From contig CANQNT010000004.1 in assembly GCA_947625255.1 (NCBI GenBank), positions 62,001 to 126,000 of the forward strand: 64,000 nt of DNA, written 5' to 3'. The translations under genes and the position numbers were made by a program. The DNA comes from an uncultured Acetatifactor sp. (lineage in GTDB: Bacteria; Bacillota; Clostridia; Lachnospirales; Lachnospiraceae). Shown here in pieces: positions 15,186 through 23,190 of this stretch (the first letter of the stretch is position 1; each line of letters begins with the position of its first letter). The notes under the pieces were generated by a model. It was not told the DNA's origin and did not search any database. It saw only the letters and a list, made by a program, of their open reading frames with translations.

Positions 15186-16864
15186 TCTTTCTTTTCTCCT
15201 TTACGTGTCAGGACCAGATAATATGGCAAGGTAATCATAATGGGATAAATATACCGAAGCTGTACGGTCGGTCCCAAAAACAACGTGATATAATACCCCA
15301 GAATGAAAGCCAGGGGAAACAGCTCTTCATACCGCTTCTTCACCCACAGCCAGGCCGCCAGCATCAGCCAAAACCATAAATAAACTCCCGGCACCATACT
15401 ATATTTTAACACCGGAATTTGAAGATATCCATTTGTATCGGCAAATTTCTCCAGTTGCTCATGCAGCCATTCCCATTTGGATTCCCTGACGATTCCCAAT
15501 GGATTCAGTTCCGCATCCACCCATCTGGTCTGAATATATCCCAGTCCCCGGTCTCTTCCGTTCAGATTAATCACCGCATGGGAGACATCTCCCGGATACA
15601 AATATCCCGCGTTCACGGCCAATGCCGCATTGATATAATCTCCGGGATACCTCGCCAGTAGGCCCAGGTAAGTGCCAATAAACTCTTTCGCGCGATAGCG
15701 CACCACATAAGTGTTGGTATGGCGCTTCACCGGATCAGCGATATCGGGACGATACTCCAGATAAGCCTGGTCCAGAATAAAGTCATCAATCATCTCCCTG
15801 TCTTTTGCCTCCAGGGTATTATCATCCTCCGGATAAAGCCCGACCCCTCCATGATAGACATACGTTCTTGCCAACTGTTGAATGGGCAGACTCAACATTT
15901 CACGCCGATCCCCCTGCTGCGCTCCGACCATGACAAAGAGTCCCTGCAGCAACAGACTCCCTGCCACGAACACGGCCATTGTCAGAAGCAACAGCCTCCC
16001 GGCCAGCTTTCTCCTCCTTTTCCAGACAGGCAGCGCCAACGCCAAAATTACCGCCGGCACAAGCAGCGCATATCTGCCATTGGTACGAAACAACACCATT
16101 CCAATCCCCGCGCCCAGATAACCGATCTCCCATTTTGACAGTCTCCGGCCGATTCCCTTTTGGCGCAATATTCCTGCCAGGCAAAGCATCATCAGCAAAA
16201 AAAACGCGCTGAAAATTGTATCCTTTGTTGTCGTCACACTCATATACATATGAAACGGGAAAAGGCCGCAATACAAAAAGAGCGCTGCCAAGGATACGAC
16301 TCCCGCTTTCCAGGCCCGCAAAACGGCAATTCCAAGGGCAAATACTCCTGACAAAAAAAGCATCTGCAAAAGTACGAACAATCCGATCCCCCAATTCACA
16401 TGCCCCAGAAGTCCGCCCAGCCTCCAGGCCCCCTCCAAAAGCAAGGTATGCAAAATCGGATGATGATCATTATAAGCTTTTTCCACGATCTGCGCCATCT
16501 GCACCGGCGTATCATAGGAACAAATGGCAGGATAATAAGCCAGGTATCCCGGAAACCAAAGCAACCAGATTCCCAGCCAGGAAAACCAGAAGGTTCTGCG
16601 CGGTGACAGCCATGCGCCGGAGCTCGCCACAGATACCCCCTTTCCAATAACCATCCCCTGGAGCAAGCGCTTTCCCTGAAGCAACAGCCAAAACACAAAA
16701 GCTCCTCCCAGTGTCCCGGCCGCAAGACAAAGCGCTGCCAGCTTTCCAAGAAAACCCCCATTCCAGACAATGTTCCCTTTTTCCGCCAGCTCCCGTTCCG
16801 TGACCCAGCAGAAGACAAAGAGCCAGCCAATGATTCCATATGCAAGATATCCTTTTCTTTTCAC
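15182..16864 (-). CDS. Polytopic membrane protein, DUF6020-like (GT-C-like)
   Basis: This 560-residue membrane protein has more than ten hydrophobic segments. The first large loop carries ICSYDTPVQMAQIVEKAYND followed by HHPILHTLLLEG, a pattern I associate with DUF6020. Its Asp and His-rich loop placement resembles GT-C transferases. It is the first gene after a strong promoter (16919-16947), and starts at a GTG (16864) preceded by AAAGGAG at eight bases. Its stop overlaps the start of the next membrane-protein gene, so the two are coupled. A long external loop before the last helices (about residues 330-470) contains many tyrosines and tryptophans. No substrate can be named. Confidence 0.7.
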   Translation of the reverse strand: MKRKGYLAYGIIGWLFVFCWVTERELAEKGNIVWNGGFLGKLAALCLAAGTLGGAFVFWLLLQGKRLLQGMVIGKGVSVASSGAWLSPRRTFWFSWLGIWLLWFPGYLAYYPAICSYDTPVQMAQIVEKAYNDHHPILHTLLLEGAWRLGGLLGHVNWGIGLFVLLQMLFLSGVFALGIAVLRAWKAGVVSLAALFLYCGLFPFHMYMSVTTTKDTIFSAFFLLMMLCLAGILRQKGIGRRLSKWEIGYLGAGIGMVLFRTNGRYALLVPAVILALALPVWKRRRKLAGRLLLLTMAVFVAGSLLLQGLFVMVGAQQGDRREMLSLPIQQLARTYVYHGGVGLYPEDDNTLEAKDREMIDDFILDQAYLEYRPDIADPVKRHTNTYVVRYRAKEFIGTYLGLLARYPGDYINAALAVNAGYLYPGDVSHAVINLNGRDRGLGYIQTRWVDAELNPLGIVRESKWEWLHEQLEKFADTNGYLQIPVLKYSMVPGVYLWFWLMLAAWLWVKKRYEELFPLAFILGYYITLFLGPTVQLRYIYPIMITLPYYLVLTRKGEKKD

Positions 16865-16918
16865 CAGAGGCTCTCCTTTCCATGTCGCTGTAAAGCTTTG
16901 GAAATCTCACTCAAATGT

Positions 16919-16947
16919 AGTATATCAGACTCATTTTTTATCGTCAA
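16919..16947 (-). promoter_or_regulatory. Sigma-A promoter of the 16864-to-1 gene block
   Basis: On the minus strand TTGACG (16942-16947) is followed by a 17-base spacer and TATACT (16919-16924), with an extended TGA just before the -10. It faces the GTG start at 16864 about 55 bases away and could drive the whole run of minus-strand genes down to the pse operon, since gaps are short and no strong terminator was seen. Confidence 0.75.
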
Positions 16948-16975
16948 TATTGAAGTGCCGCAATCTTCCTTGCGC

Positions 16976-17004
16976 TGGACTTCCATTATAAATTATGCTA
17001 TGAT
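16976..17004 (+). promoter_or_regulatory. Sigma-A promoter of the plus-strand block
   Basis: TGGACT (16976-16981), a 17-base spacer and TATGAT (16999-17004) lie upstream of the membrane-protein gene at 17073. Its -35 is about 30 bases from the -35 of the divergent minus-strand promoter, so the two directions could be regulated together. Confidence 0.6.
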
Positions 17005-17072
17005 AAAGAACAAAAGGCAAAGCGGCCATCTATGTTACATGAAAACGGATATGGAATACGGGGTGAAAGCAT

Positions 17073-18668
17073 ATGGAAAAAGCGGGAAATTTCATTTATG
17101 GACTGGCATCAGGAATGGTTCGAGCTCTCAGTCTGATCCTGACGGGGACTTTACTGGTATGCGGCTGCCTGTTCACTTGCTATTCGGAAGACATGGTAAG
17201 TCAGCTGGTATTGACAAAATGGGACTTTCTTCCCGTCAGTCTGCTGGGACTGGGCGTGTGGTTTCTGGTTGCTTATCAGCTGTACCGCTGGACCTTGCAA
17301 AACCCCCAAAAAAGACAGACGATTCTTCTTGTCATCGTACTGGGCTGGTATGTGCTGGGCGGCCTGCTATTGGTGATATTCGGCCGCACGGGTCCCGCCG
17401 CAGACGCCGTTTCCGTATATCAGGCAGCGGAGGAGTTGGCTTCCGGCAACACCGGAGTCATTCATCCCACGGATTCCTATCTTTCTTATTACCCACAGCA
17501 AATAGGGCTTGTCGCCTACGAAGAGATCCTCTTCCGACTGTGGAATCTGCTCCCTGTCAGTCTGTCCGCCCACCACGCCATGAAGTGTATCAACATCCTA
17601 TGGGCCTGCCTGCTGATTTATTACCAATATCAAACAGTGGGGCTCCTGTTCCGTAAGGACAGCGCGAACGTGGCTTATTTGCTCCTCATGTTCTGCAACG
17701 CGCCTTTGTTGATGTACACGTCCTTTCTTTATGGAGAAGTCCCATCCTTTGCCGCATTTTCTATCGGTCTCTATCATCTGATAAAATTGTTCAAAAAAAT
17801 AAATCAGGGAGAGGCCCAAAACTCTCTGATCATATCCGCTTTTTTCAGCCTGCTCTTTTTCACTGTCAGCGTGGCAGTGCGTAAAAACGCCCTGATCTTA
17901 ATCATTGCCGTCGTATTGGTCACTGTTTTGGAAGCCCTGCGTCGTAAGCGCTTGTTTTTGTCAGGCCTGGCTGTCTGCTATCTGCTGGCAGGATGTCTGA
18001 TTCTTCCCGGCATCACCGCCTATTACGAGCATCGGGCAGACAGCGAACTGAGCTCCGGAGTCACTGCTCTTTCCTATTTTGCCATGGGCATGCAGGAGTC
18101 CTCACGGGCAAACGGCTGGTACAATGGCTTTAATTTCAACACCTATCAAAACAGCGGCATGAATACTGAACTGACCAATGAAATCAGCAAAAAGGCCATA
18201 TCGGAACGATTGGCCTATTTTCAACAGCATCCTAAAGATGCGATTTATTTTTACGGAGGAAAATTTCTATCCCAATGGGCCGACGGCACTTACGCCTCCA
18301 GACAAGCGACCCTTTCCACTTTCGGCGGCCGCAGCGCCTTTTTTCAAAGCTTATACGAGGGAGATTACAGCAGGTTTTATATCGGCTTCTGCAACCTCTT
18401 TCAAAACGCCCTCTATCTGGGCGCATTCCTATTCTGTCTCCTGGCATCCCGCAAGGAAGTCTCCTCCGTTCATTCGGACCTGGTACTTTTCCTATGTATG
18501 ATCGGTGTGATCGGAGGCTTTCTGTTCCATATGCTTTGGGAAGCCAATTCCCGCTATATTCTTCCTTATGGCTTACTTTTGCTTCCCTATGCCGCTTATG
18601 GGACGGGTCTGGTCAGTGAAGCCCTGGCTTCAAGACAAAACAAAATTCAGAACCAACGCGCCCATTAG
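17073..18668 (+). CDS. Polytopic membrane protein, GT-C-like (GT39-type layout)
   Basis: This 531-residue membrane protein has about ten to twelve hydrophobic segments. In the first large loop ADAVSVYQAAEELASG is followed by YLSYYPQQIGLVAYEE. That Asp-Tyr-Tyr-Pro-Gln arrangement is common in GT39-like mannosyltransferase relatives of Firmicutes. It starts at an ATG with GGGGTG about seven to ten bases upstream and is the first gene of a two-gene plus-strand block with pseC, inside an otherwise minus-strand locus. Its product probably uses a polyprenyl-phosphate sugar on the outer membrane face, but this is inferred from topology and context only. The last residues (SRQNKIQNQRAH) are polar and cytoplasmic-looking. 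Confidence 0.72.
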   Translation: MEKAGNFIYGLASGMVRALSLILTGTLLVCGCLFTCYSEDMVSQLVLTKWDFLPVSLLGLGVWFLVAYQLYRWTLQNPQKRQTILLVIVLGWYVLGGLLLVIFGRTGPAADAVSVYQAAEELASGNTGVIHPTDSYLSYYPQQIGLVAYEEILFRLWNLLPVSLSAHHAMKCINILWACLLIYYQYQTVGLLFRKDSANVAYLLLMFCNAPLLMYTSFLYGEVPSFAAFSIGLYHLIKLFKKINQGEAQNSLIISAFFSLLFFTVSVAVRKNALILIIAVVLVTVLEALRRKRLFLSGLAVCYLLAGCLILPGITAYYEHRADSELSSGVTALSYFAMGMQESSRANGWYNGFNFNTYQNSGMNTELTNEISKKAISERLAYFQQHPKDAIYFYGGKFLSQWADGTYASRQATLSTFGGRSAFFQSLYEGDYSRFYIGFCNLFQNALYLGAFLFCLLASRKEVSSVHSDLVLFLCMIGVIGGFLFHMLWEANSRYILPYGLLLLPYAAYGTGLVSEALASRQNKIQNQRAH

Positions 18669-18756
18669 GTCTGGTAAAAAAAGTGATGATATAGGCTTAC
18701 TTTTTCATTATGTCGGGGGAAATTTTGAAACTCCTCTTTTCTAAGGCGGCGCGGAG

Positions 18757-18765
18757 TGTTATAAT
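18757..18765 (+). promoter_or_regulatory. Extended -10 promoter for pseC
   Basis: TGTTATAAT (18757-18765) is an extended -10 element about 100 bases upstream of the pseC ATG. The -35 at 17 bases is poor (TTTTCT). A better TTGAAA (18725-18730) lies too far away at 29 bases. A GGCGCGG/CCGCGCC inverted pair flanks the probable start site. The long leader suggests pseC can be transcribed apart from the preceding gene. Confidence 0.5.
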
Positions 18766-18863
18766 GAAGCCATCATGTCAATCGTGAAATTCCACCGCGC
18801 CTTATCCGCGGACGGAAAATCCTTGCGACAGGTCACTTACAAGGACAGAAAGGATGGTTCATC

Positions 18864-20054
18864 ATGGAAAAACTGGCGATTCTGGGCGGAGAGCCCGTGC
18901 GCAAGACTCCCATCGGTTATGGGAGGCACTATATAGACGATTCGGATATTCAAGCGGTTTGTGACGCTCTGAGAGGCGAACTCACTTGCGGTCCCAAAAT
19001 CGCGGAAATGGAAAAGGCCATCTGCGCGCTGACAGGGGCGAAATATTGTGTAGCCGTCAGCAGCGGTACAGCCGCGCTGCATATTGCGGCCATGGCCGCG
19101 GGCGTGGGTCCGGGTGATGAAGTGATCACCACTCCCATTACCTTTGCCGCCTCCGCCAACTGCGCTTTGTACTGCGGTGCGAAACCGGTCTTTGCCGACA
19201 TTCATCCGGATACCTATAATATCGATCCCAAATCCATCCGCCGGTGTATCACTCCCAAAACCAAAGCCATTGTTGCCGTGGATTTCACGGGCCAGGCCGT
19301 ACAGCTTGATGAAATCCGGTCGATCTGCGAGAAGCACCATCTTATCCTGATCGAAGATGCGGCCCATTCCTTTGGCACCCGTTACAAAGGAACGCCTGTA
19401 GGCGGCATCGCGGATCTGACCACATTCAGCTTCCACCCGGTCAAAACCGTAACCGCGGGAGAAGGCGGCGCCGTGACCACCAATGATCCGGTTCTTTATG
19501 AGAAGCTGTTACTTTATCGCTCTCACGGCATTACCAGAGACCGTTCTCTGATGATTCACCCAACGGATGATCCCTGGTACAATGAACAGCGGGACCTGGG
19601 TTATAACTACCGCATCACCGATTTCCAGGCAGCGCTGCTGATCAGTCAGATGAAAAAACTGGAGCGTTTTGCCGCCCGGCGAAGGGCCATTGTCGCCAAA
19701 TACAACGAGGCCTTTTCCCAAATTCCCCAGATCCAGATACAGAAAGAGATTCCGGAATCGGATACCACAAGACATTTGTACATCCTCAGACTTCACGGTA
19801 ATCTGCTGAATTGTACCAGAAGAGAATTCTTTGACGCTCTATGCGCCGAAAACATCCGTCCTCAGGTGCATTATCTTCCGGTATATTGGCATTCTTACTA
19901 TGAGAGGCTGGGCTATCAAAAAGGGCTTTGTCCCAATGCGGAGGCTTATTACAAGGAGTCCATGAGCCTGCCTCTGTATTATTCCTTAACGGACGAGGAT
20001 GTGGAAGATGTGATTCATGCCGTGAAAAAACTCATTGCCTATTACAAAAAATAG
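18864..20054 (+). CDS. pseC: PseC, UDP-sugar aminotransferase of pseudaminic acid synthesis
   Basis: This 396-residue PLP enzyme of the DegT/DnrJ/EryC1 family makes UDP-4-amino-4,6-dideoxy-N-acetyl-beta-L-altrosamine from the PseB product. It opens with LAILGGEPVRKTPIGYGRHY, and has LTCGPKIAEMEKA, the substrate and PLP loop SSGTAALHIAAMAAGVGPGD, IEDAAHSFG and the Schiff-base lysine in TFSFHPVKTVTAGEGGA. These match PseC well. The ATG at 18864 has AAAGGA nine bases upstream. It is on the plus strand, convergent with a GT2 gene; the two stop regions overlap by 13 bases. In most organisms pseC sits beside pseB; here it is about 19 kb away and on the opposite strand. Confidence 0.92.
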   Translation: MEKLAILGGEPVRKTPIGYGRHYIDDSDIQAVCDALRGELTCGPKIAEMEKAICALTGAKYCVAVSSGTAALHIAAMAAGVGPGDEVITTPITFAASANCALYCGAKPVFADIHPDTYNIDPKSIRRCITPKTKAIVAVDFTGQAVQLDEIRSICEKHHLILIEDAAHSFGTRYKGTPVGGIADLTTFSFHPVKTVTAGEGGAVTTNDPVLYEKLLLYRSHGITRDRSLMIHPTDDPWYNEQRDLGYNYRITDFQAALLISQMKKLERFAARRRAIVAKYNEAFSQIPQIQIQKEIPESDTTRHLYILRLHGNLLNCTRREFFDALCAENIRPQVHYLPVYWHSYYERLGYQKGLCPNAEAYYKESMSLPLYYSLTDEDVEDVIHAVKKLIAYYKK

Positions 20055-21010
20055 GGATTCGCGTGATCTCCGTCCTGATGATCATCCATGTTTATCCGCT
20101 CTTTCACCACATACTGGGGCGAATTATTCAGGCTGATATAAATTCTCCCAATATATTCCCCAATCAGCCCCAGCATGATCATGATCATTCCACCGAAAAA
20201 AACCTGGGCCGCCATGATGGAACTAAATCCTAACGGAACCGCCGGGTTGATGAATTTTTTCACGACAGTATAAATTCCATAGAGGAATCCCAAAATAGCA
20301 CAGCAAACACCAATGGCGGTGGTGATGCGCAGCGGTTTCACGGAAAAGGCCGTAAAACCATTCAGCCATAGCGCAATCAGTTTGTTCAGCGTATAACCGG
20401 AAGTCCCTTCCTGTCTTTCCCTGTGACACACCACCACATTCGTAATGTTTCTCGTGGCACGAAGCACCAGCCCGATCACATAGGGAAATGAGTTTTCATA
20501 GCGCACCATATCTTCCACGATAAATCTCTTCACGGCAAAATAACTGGAAATGTACAGCTCTGCCGGCTTATCCAGCATCATGCGGAGCATCAGTTCATTG
20601 ATCTTACTTCCCAGGTTGCGATAGGCGGCGTGTTGTTTATGTTCGTACTTTGCGTAAACCGCATCATATCCCTCTTCCAGTTTTTGTAAAAGTTTGTCCA
20701 CCTCGTTCGCCGGTGTCTGTCCGTCATCGTCCAGGCAAACGACATAATCCCCCCTGGAAACACGAAGTCCCGCCATGAGCGCCGCGTGCTGGCCAAAATT
20801 TTTGGCAAAATCAATTCCTTTAATGCGCGGATTTTCCCGACATAGTCCGCGGATCGTCTGCCAGGTATGGTCCGGCGAACAGTCATTGACCAATATGATT
20901 TCATACTCATACTGAGAAAGCTTTTTCATGGCATCTTCGATTTCGGCAACCACCGAAAGCAGAGTATGCTCCGAACGATAACAAGGAATCACGAAACTAA
21001 CCCTGTTCAT
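20042..21010 (-). CDS. GT2 glycosyltransferase with two C-terminal helices, GtrB/ArnC-like
   Basis: This 322-residue protein has a DPM-type GT-A domain: VSFVIPCYRSEHTLLSVV, ILVNDCSPDHTW, FAKNFGQHAALMAGL and the metal site LDDDGQTP. Two membrane helices follow (about residues 227-255 and 262-290) and then the family tail GEYIGRIYISLNNSPQYVVK. GtrB/ArnC enzymes attach a sugar from a nucleotide to undecaprenyl phosphate on the cytoplasmic face. This is therefore a probable source of the polyprenyl-phosphate sugar used by the GT-C-like proteins. The start ATG has GGTGA upstream and overlaps the end of a small open frame by 14 bases. The gene converges on pseC. Confidence 0.87.
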   Translation of the reverse strand: MNRVSFVIPCYRSEHTLLSVVAEIEDAMKKLSQYEYEIILVNDCSPDHTWQTIRGLCRENPRIKGIDFAKNFGQHAALMAGLRVSRGDYVVCLDDDGQTPANEVDKLLQKLEEGYDAVYAKYEHKQHAAYRNLGSKINELMLRMMLDKPAELYISSYFAVKRFIVEDMVRYENSFPYVIGLVLRATRNITNVVVCHRERQEGTSGYTLNKLIALWLNGFTAFSVKPLRITTAIGVCCAILGFLYGIYTVVKKFINPAVPLGFSSIMAAQVFFGGMIMIMLGLIGEYIGRIYISLNNSPQYVVKERINMDDHQDGDHANPYFL

Positions 21011-21330
21011 ATTTCACCATCCTCACTTTTGACCTGTCATTTTTATATGCTATATACTTCGGACTTATCCTTTGTACGAACGAAACCCCCAATAAATTTA
21101 GCGCCAGAAAAATCCCCATCCAGGTGATTCCCCGGAAAATTTTCGCCTCAATCAACGGCATATCATCCGGATGCGTTATCAGACAAAAGCTTTCCGCCGT
21201 CCCCCCTCGCGTTGTCAGGACCAACCTGTACTCCTCTTCCAGAATTTCCATGGAAACGGTATGTATTCAGCGTTCCAAGTAACGCCCCTCCAAGCAATAT
21301 CAAAATAAACCTTAAAACAAGCTTTTTCAT
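20997..21330 (-). pseudogene. Small membrane protein gene, apparently frameshifted
   Basis: Two overlapping frames look like halves of one gene. The first starts at ATG 21330 behind GGGGTAAC, encodes a signal-anchor-like start (MKKLVLRFILILLGGALLGT) and runs to a stop at 21163. The second, in another frame, runs from 21251 to 20997 and encodes EYRLVLTTRGG, then a helix (GITWMGIFLALNLLGVSFV) and a basic tail. The second frame has no ribosome site at its only early ATG. A single-base shift near 21250 would join them into a protein of about 110 residues with two membrane helices. It may be a decayed remnant of a larger membrane protein or two genuine small genes. No family was recognised. Confidence 0.4.
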
Positions 21331-21373
21331 TTGTTACCCCGTGCATAATTAATGTATCTTTTTCTTCTCATGA

Positions 21374-21910
21374 TTATTCCGGGTTCAGCACCGCCATTAA
21401 TACAATATCGCGATACACGCCGTCAATGCGGACATCCTCCTTTAAATAGGCCTCTCTTACAAAGCCGGCTTTTTCATAGCTGCGGATCGCCTGCTGATTG
21501 TCCGCATAAACCCTCAGGTAAAGTCTATGCAGCCCCAACTCCTCAAAGGAATATCGGATCATCAGCCGGGCTGCCATGGTGCCAATTCCCAAACCGCGAC
21601 ACTCCTCCACCCCAATAAAAATACCATATTCCGCTTTGAGATGCCGTCTGTCAATATCCCGGATATAAACAGACCCAACCGCCCGACCGGTTTCCTCCAG
21701 ACAAATAATCATTTGGACGACTTTCCCCGTTTCCACCATGGTCCGAATCCAATTTTCATGTCCCTCTCTGGTAAACGGAGCCTGATAAATAAACTTTTTC
21801 CTTACACTGTCCAAATTTCGCCATGACACAATCAAATCCGTATCTTCCCGAGTCATAGGCCGCAGATAAATTCCCAGACCCTTTTCCCCATAATGGCTCT
21901 GTATTTTCAT
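21374..21910 (-). CDS. GNAT acetyltransferase, sugar N-acetyltransferase or RimJ-like
   Basis: This GNAT protein of about 178 residues has [19 protein letters not shown] near the start, a central acetyl-CoA site [18 protein letters not shown] (Q/R-x-x-G-x-G/A pattern intact) and the late [19 protein letters not shown] motif. Such proteins in glycan loci often acetylate amino sugars, including PseH-like reactions. The locus has two aminotransferases (pseC and the gene at 31875) and two GNATs (this and 1186), so each may serve one amino sugar. A start at ATG 21910 fits a GGGGTGG ribosome site; a GTG nine bases earlier is less likely. A ribosomal-protein-type acetyltransferase cannot be excluded. 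Confidence 0.75.
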   Translation of the reverse strand: MKIQSHYGEKGLGIYLRPMTREDTDLIVSWRNLDSVRKKFIYQAPFTREGHENWIRTMVETGKVVQMIICLEETGRAVGSVYIRDIDRRHLKAEYGIFIGVEECRGLGIGTMAARLMIRYSFEELGLHRLYLRVYADNQQAIRSYEKAGFVREAYLKEDVRIDGVYRDIVLMAVLNPE

Positions 21911-21951
21911 TCTGTCCACCCCAATATTACCTTATTCCATTTAAATCTTTC

Positions 21952-23190
21952 TTAATAATACGATTGCCCCTGAAAAATTCCCAGAAAATAGTAAATTCCA
22001 CAAGCCAAATGCCACCCAAAGGCCAGCCATTGCGCCGCGGTCAAATACCACTTTCCCTGCCTCTTCCAAGTCCTGCGCAAAAGCACGATCAGGGAAGAGA
22101 CAAACACAAAAAACGCTCCGTGCATATATCCCCAGGAAAAATTCATATCCGGAAGCCGAAAACCCTTTTCATAAAGGAAAACCACCTCAAACAAGCTGAC
22201 TGCCATCATCTGCCAGGAAAACCGATACCAACAATCCCTCCCCATCTCTTTGTAATTGAGCAATAAAACCAGAATGGGAAATCCCAGCAAAAGCCCTATG
22301 GCAAGCGGGATATTGCCGCAATGATATCTCCATGCCACGGCCAGTCCGAAACCAATTCCGGTCTCCTGGCCTTCCACTGGTCCAAACACGCCCAAAAATT
22401 GGTAAAGCAGCACGGCAAATGTAGGAAGGAAGCAAAGCCCCAGCTGTACGGACTGTAAAAAATTACGCCCCTTGGTACGGAACAACCGATACAGCATGAT
22501 CAGGCCCGCCGTCGGCACCAGCACGAACGTAAAACTGGGCTTCGTCATGGTCGTCAACAACAAAAACAGGGAAAAAAGCAAATACTCTTTCCGATCCGGT
22601 CTCTTTTCATATTCCGTCAATATCTTCGCAAATAAAAAATAAACCACAATCGCAAAAGGCCTGGTAGCCAGGTACGTCGCGTTATGAAAGGGATTCGGCG
22701 AAAAGACACCCACATAATTGTTCCAAATCCCCGGAAGATACTTTCCCACAGGGGGGAATACCATGGATACAAAGAGCAGGGCAAACACCCCGCCGGTCAC
22801 GGCCAGTCGGATTCCCAGCTCCCGTTTGGCGTCTGACCCGCCGCAATCCCGGACGAGCATTTGATTCATATAATATTTCAAGGCAACCGGACTCAGACTG
22901 TTCAACAACGTGGTCGCAATGGCGATGCACAGTTCCGGGCTTTTGATCAACAAATGAAAAAGGGCGCCCAACCGAAAGAAAATCGGATAAGGAAAGCTGT
23001 ATCCACTGTCCAGTCCCTGCATTTCCAAAATATACGCCTTCATGTCAGAATGATAAAAGCCCGGATTCCCCAGGGTCTGACGGTCAAAAAGCGTAAATAA
23101 AAGGATTGTGTAACCCGCCAAAAGCACAAGAAACACAAGAAGATCGATCCCTTTTCTTTTCCGTTCATCCAAGTTTACCATGCAGCTCAT
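21952..23190 (-). CDS. Polytopic membrane protein, GT-C-like
   Basis: This membrane protein of about 412 residues has roughly ten hydrophobic segments. The first loop carries GNPGFYHSDMKAYILEMQGL followed by YSFPYPIFFRLG. The acid residue just after the first helix and the later YP pair are GT-C-like. A cytoplasmic start near MSCMVNLDERKRKG is likely. Two ATGs (23190, 23181) are possible and both lie inside the end of the preceding gene, so translation is probably coupled. It is followed 41 bases later by the GNAT gene. No family name is secure and the substrate is unknown. Confidence 0.65.
   Translation of the reverse strand: MSCMVNLDERKRKGIDLLVFLVLLAGYTILLFTLFDRQTLGNPGFYHSDMKAYILEMQGLDSGYSFPYPIFFRLGALFHLLIKSPELCIAIATTLLNSLSPVALKYYMNQMLVRDCGGSDAKRELGIRLAVTGGVFALLFVSMVFPPVGKYLPGIWNNYVGVFSPNPFHNATYLATRPFAIVVYFLFAKILTEYEKRPDRKEYLLFSLFLLLTTMTKPSFTFVLVPTAGLIMLYRLFRTKGRNFLQSVQLGLCFLPTFAVLLYQFLGVFGPVEGQETGIGFGLAVAWRYHCGNIPLAIGLLLGFPILVLLLNYKEMGRDCWYRFSWQMMAVSLFEVVFLYEKGFRLPDMNFSWGYMHGAFFVFVSSLIVLLRRTWKRQGKWYLTAAQWLAFGWHLACGIYYFLGIFQGQSYY

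Noticed and set aside
18669-18712. Possible terminator after the 17073-18668 gene
   Set aside because: The stem (AAAAAGT with ACTTTTT) is short and AT-only with a ten-base loop; it is too weak to call.
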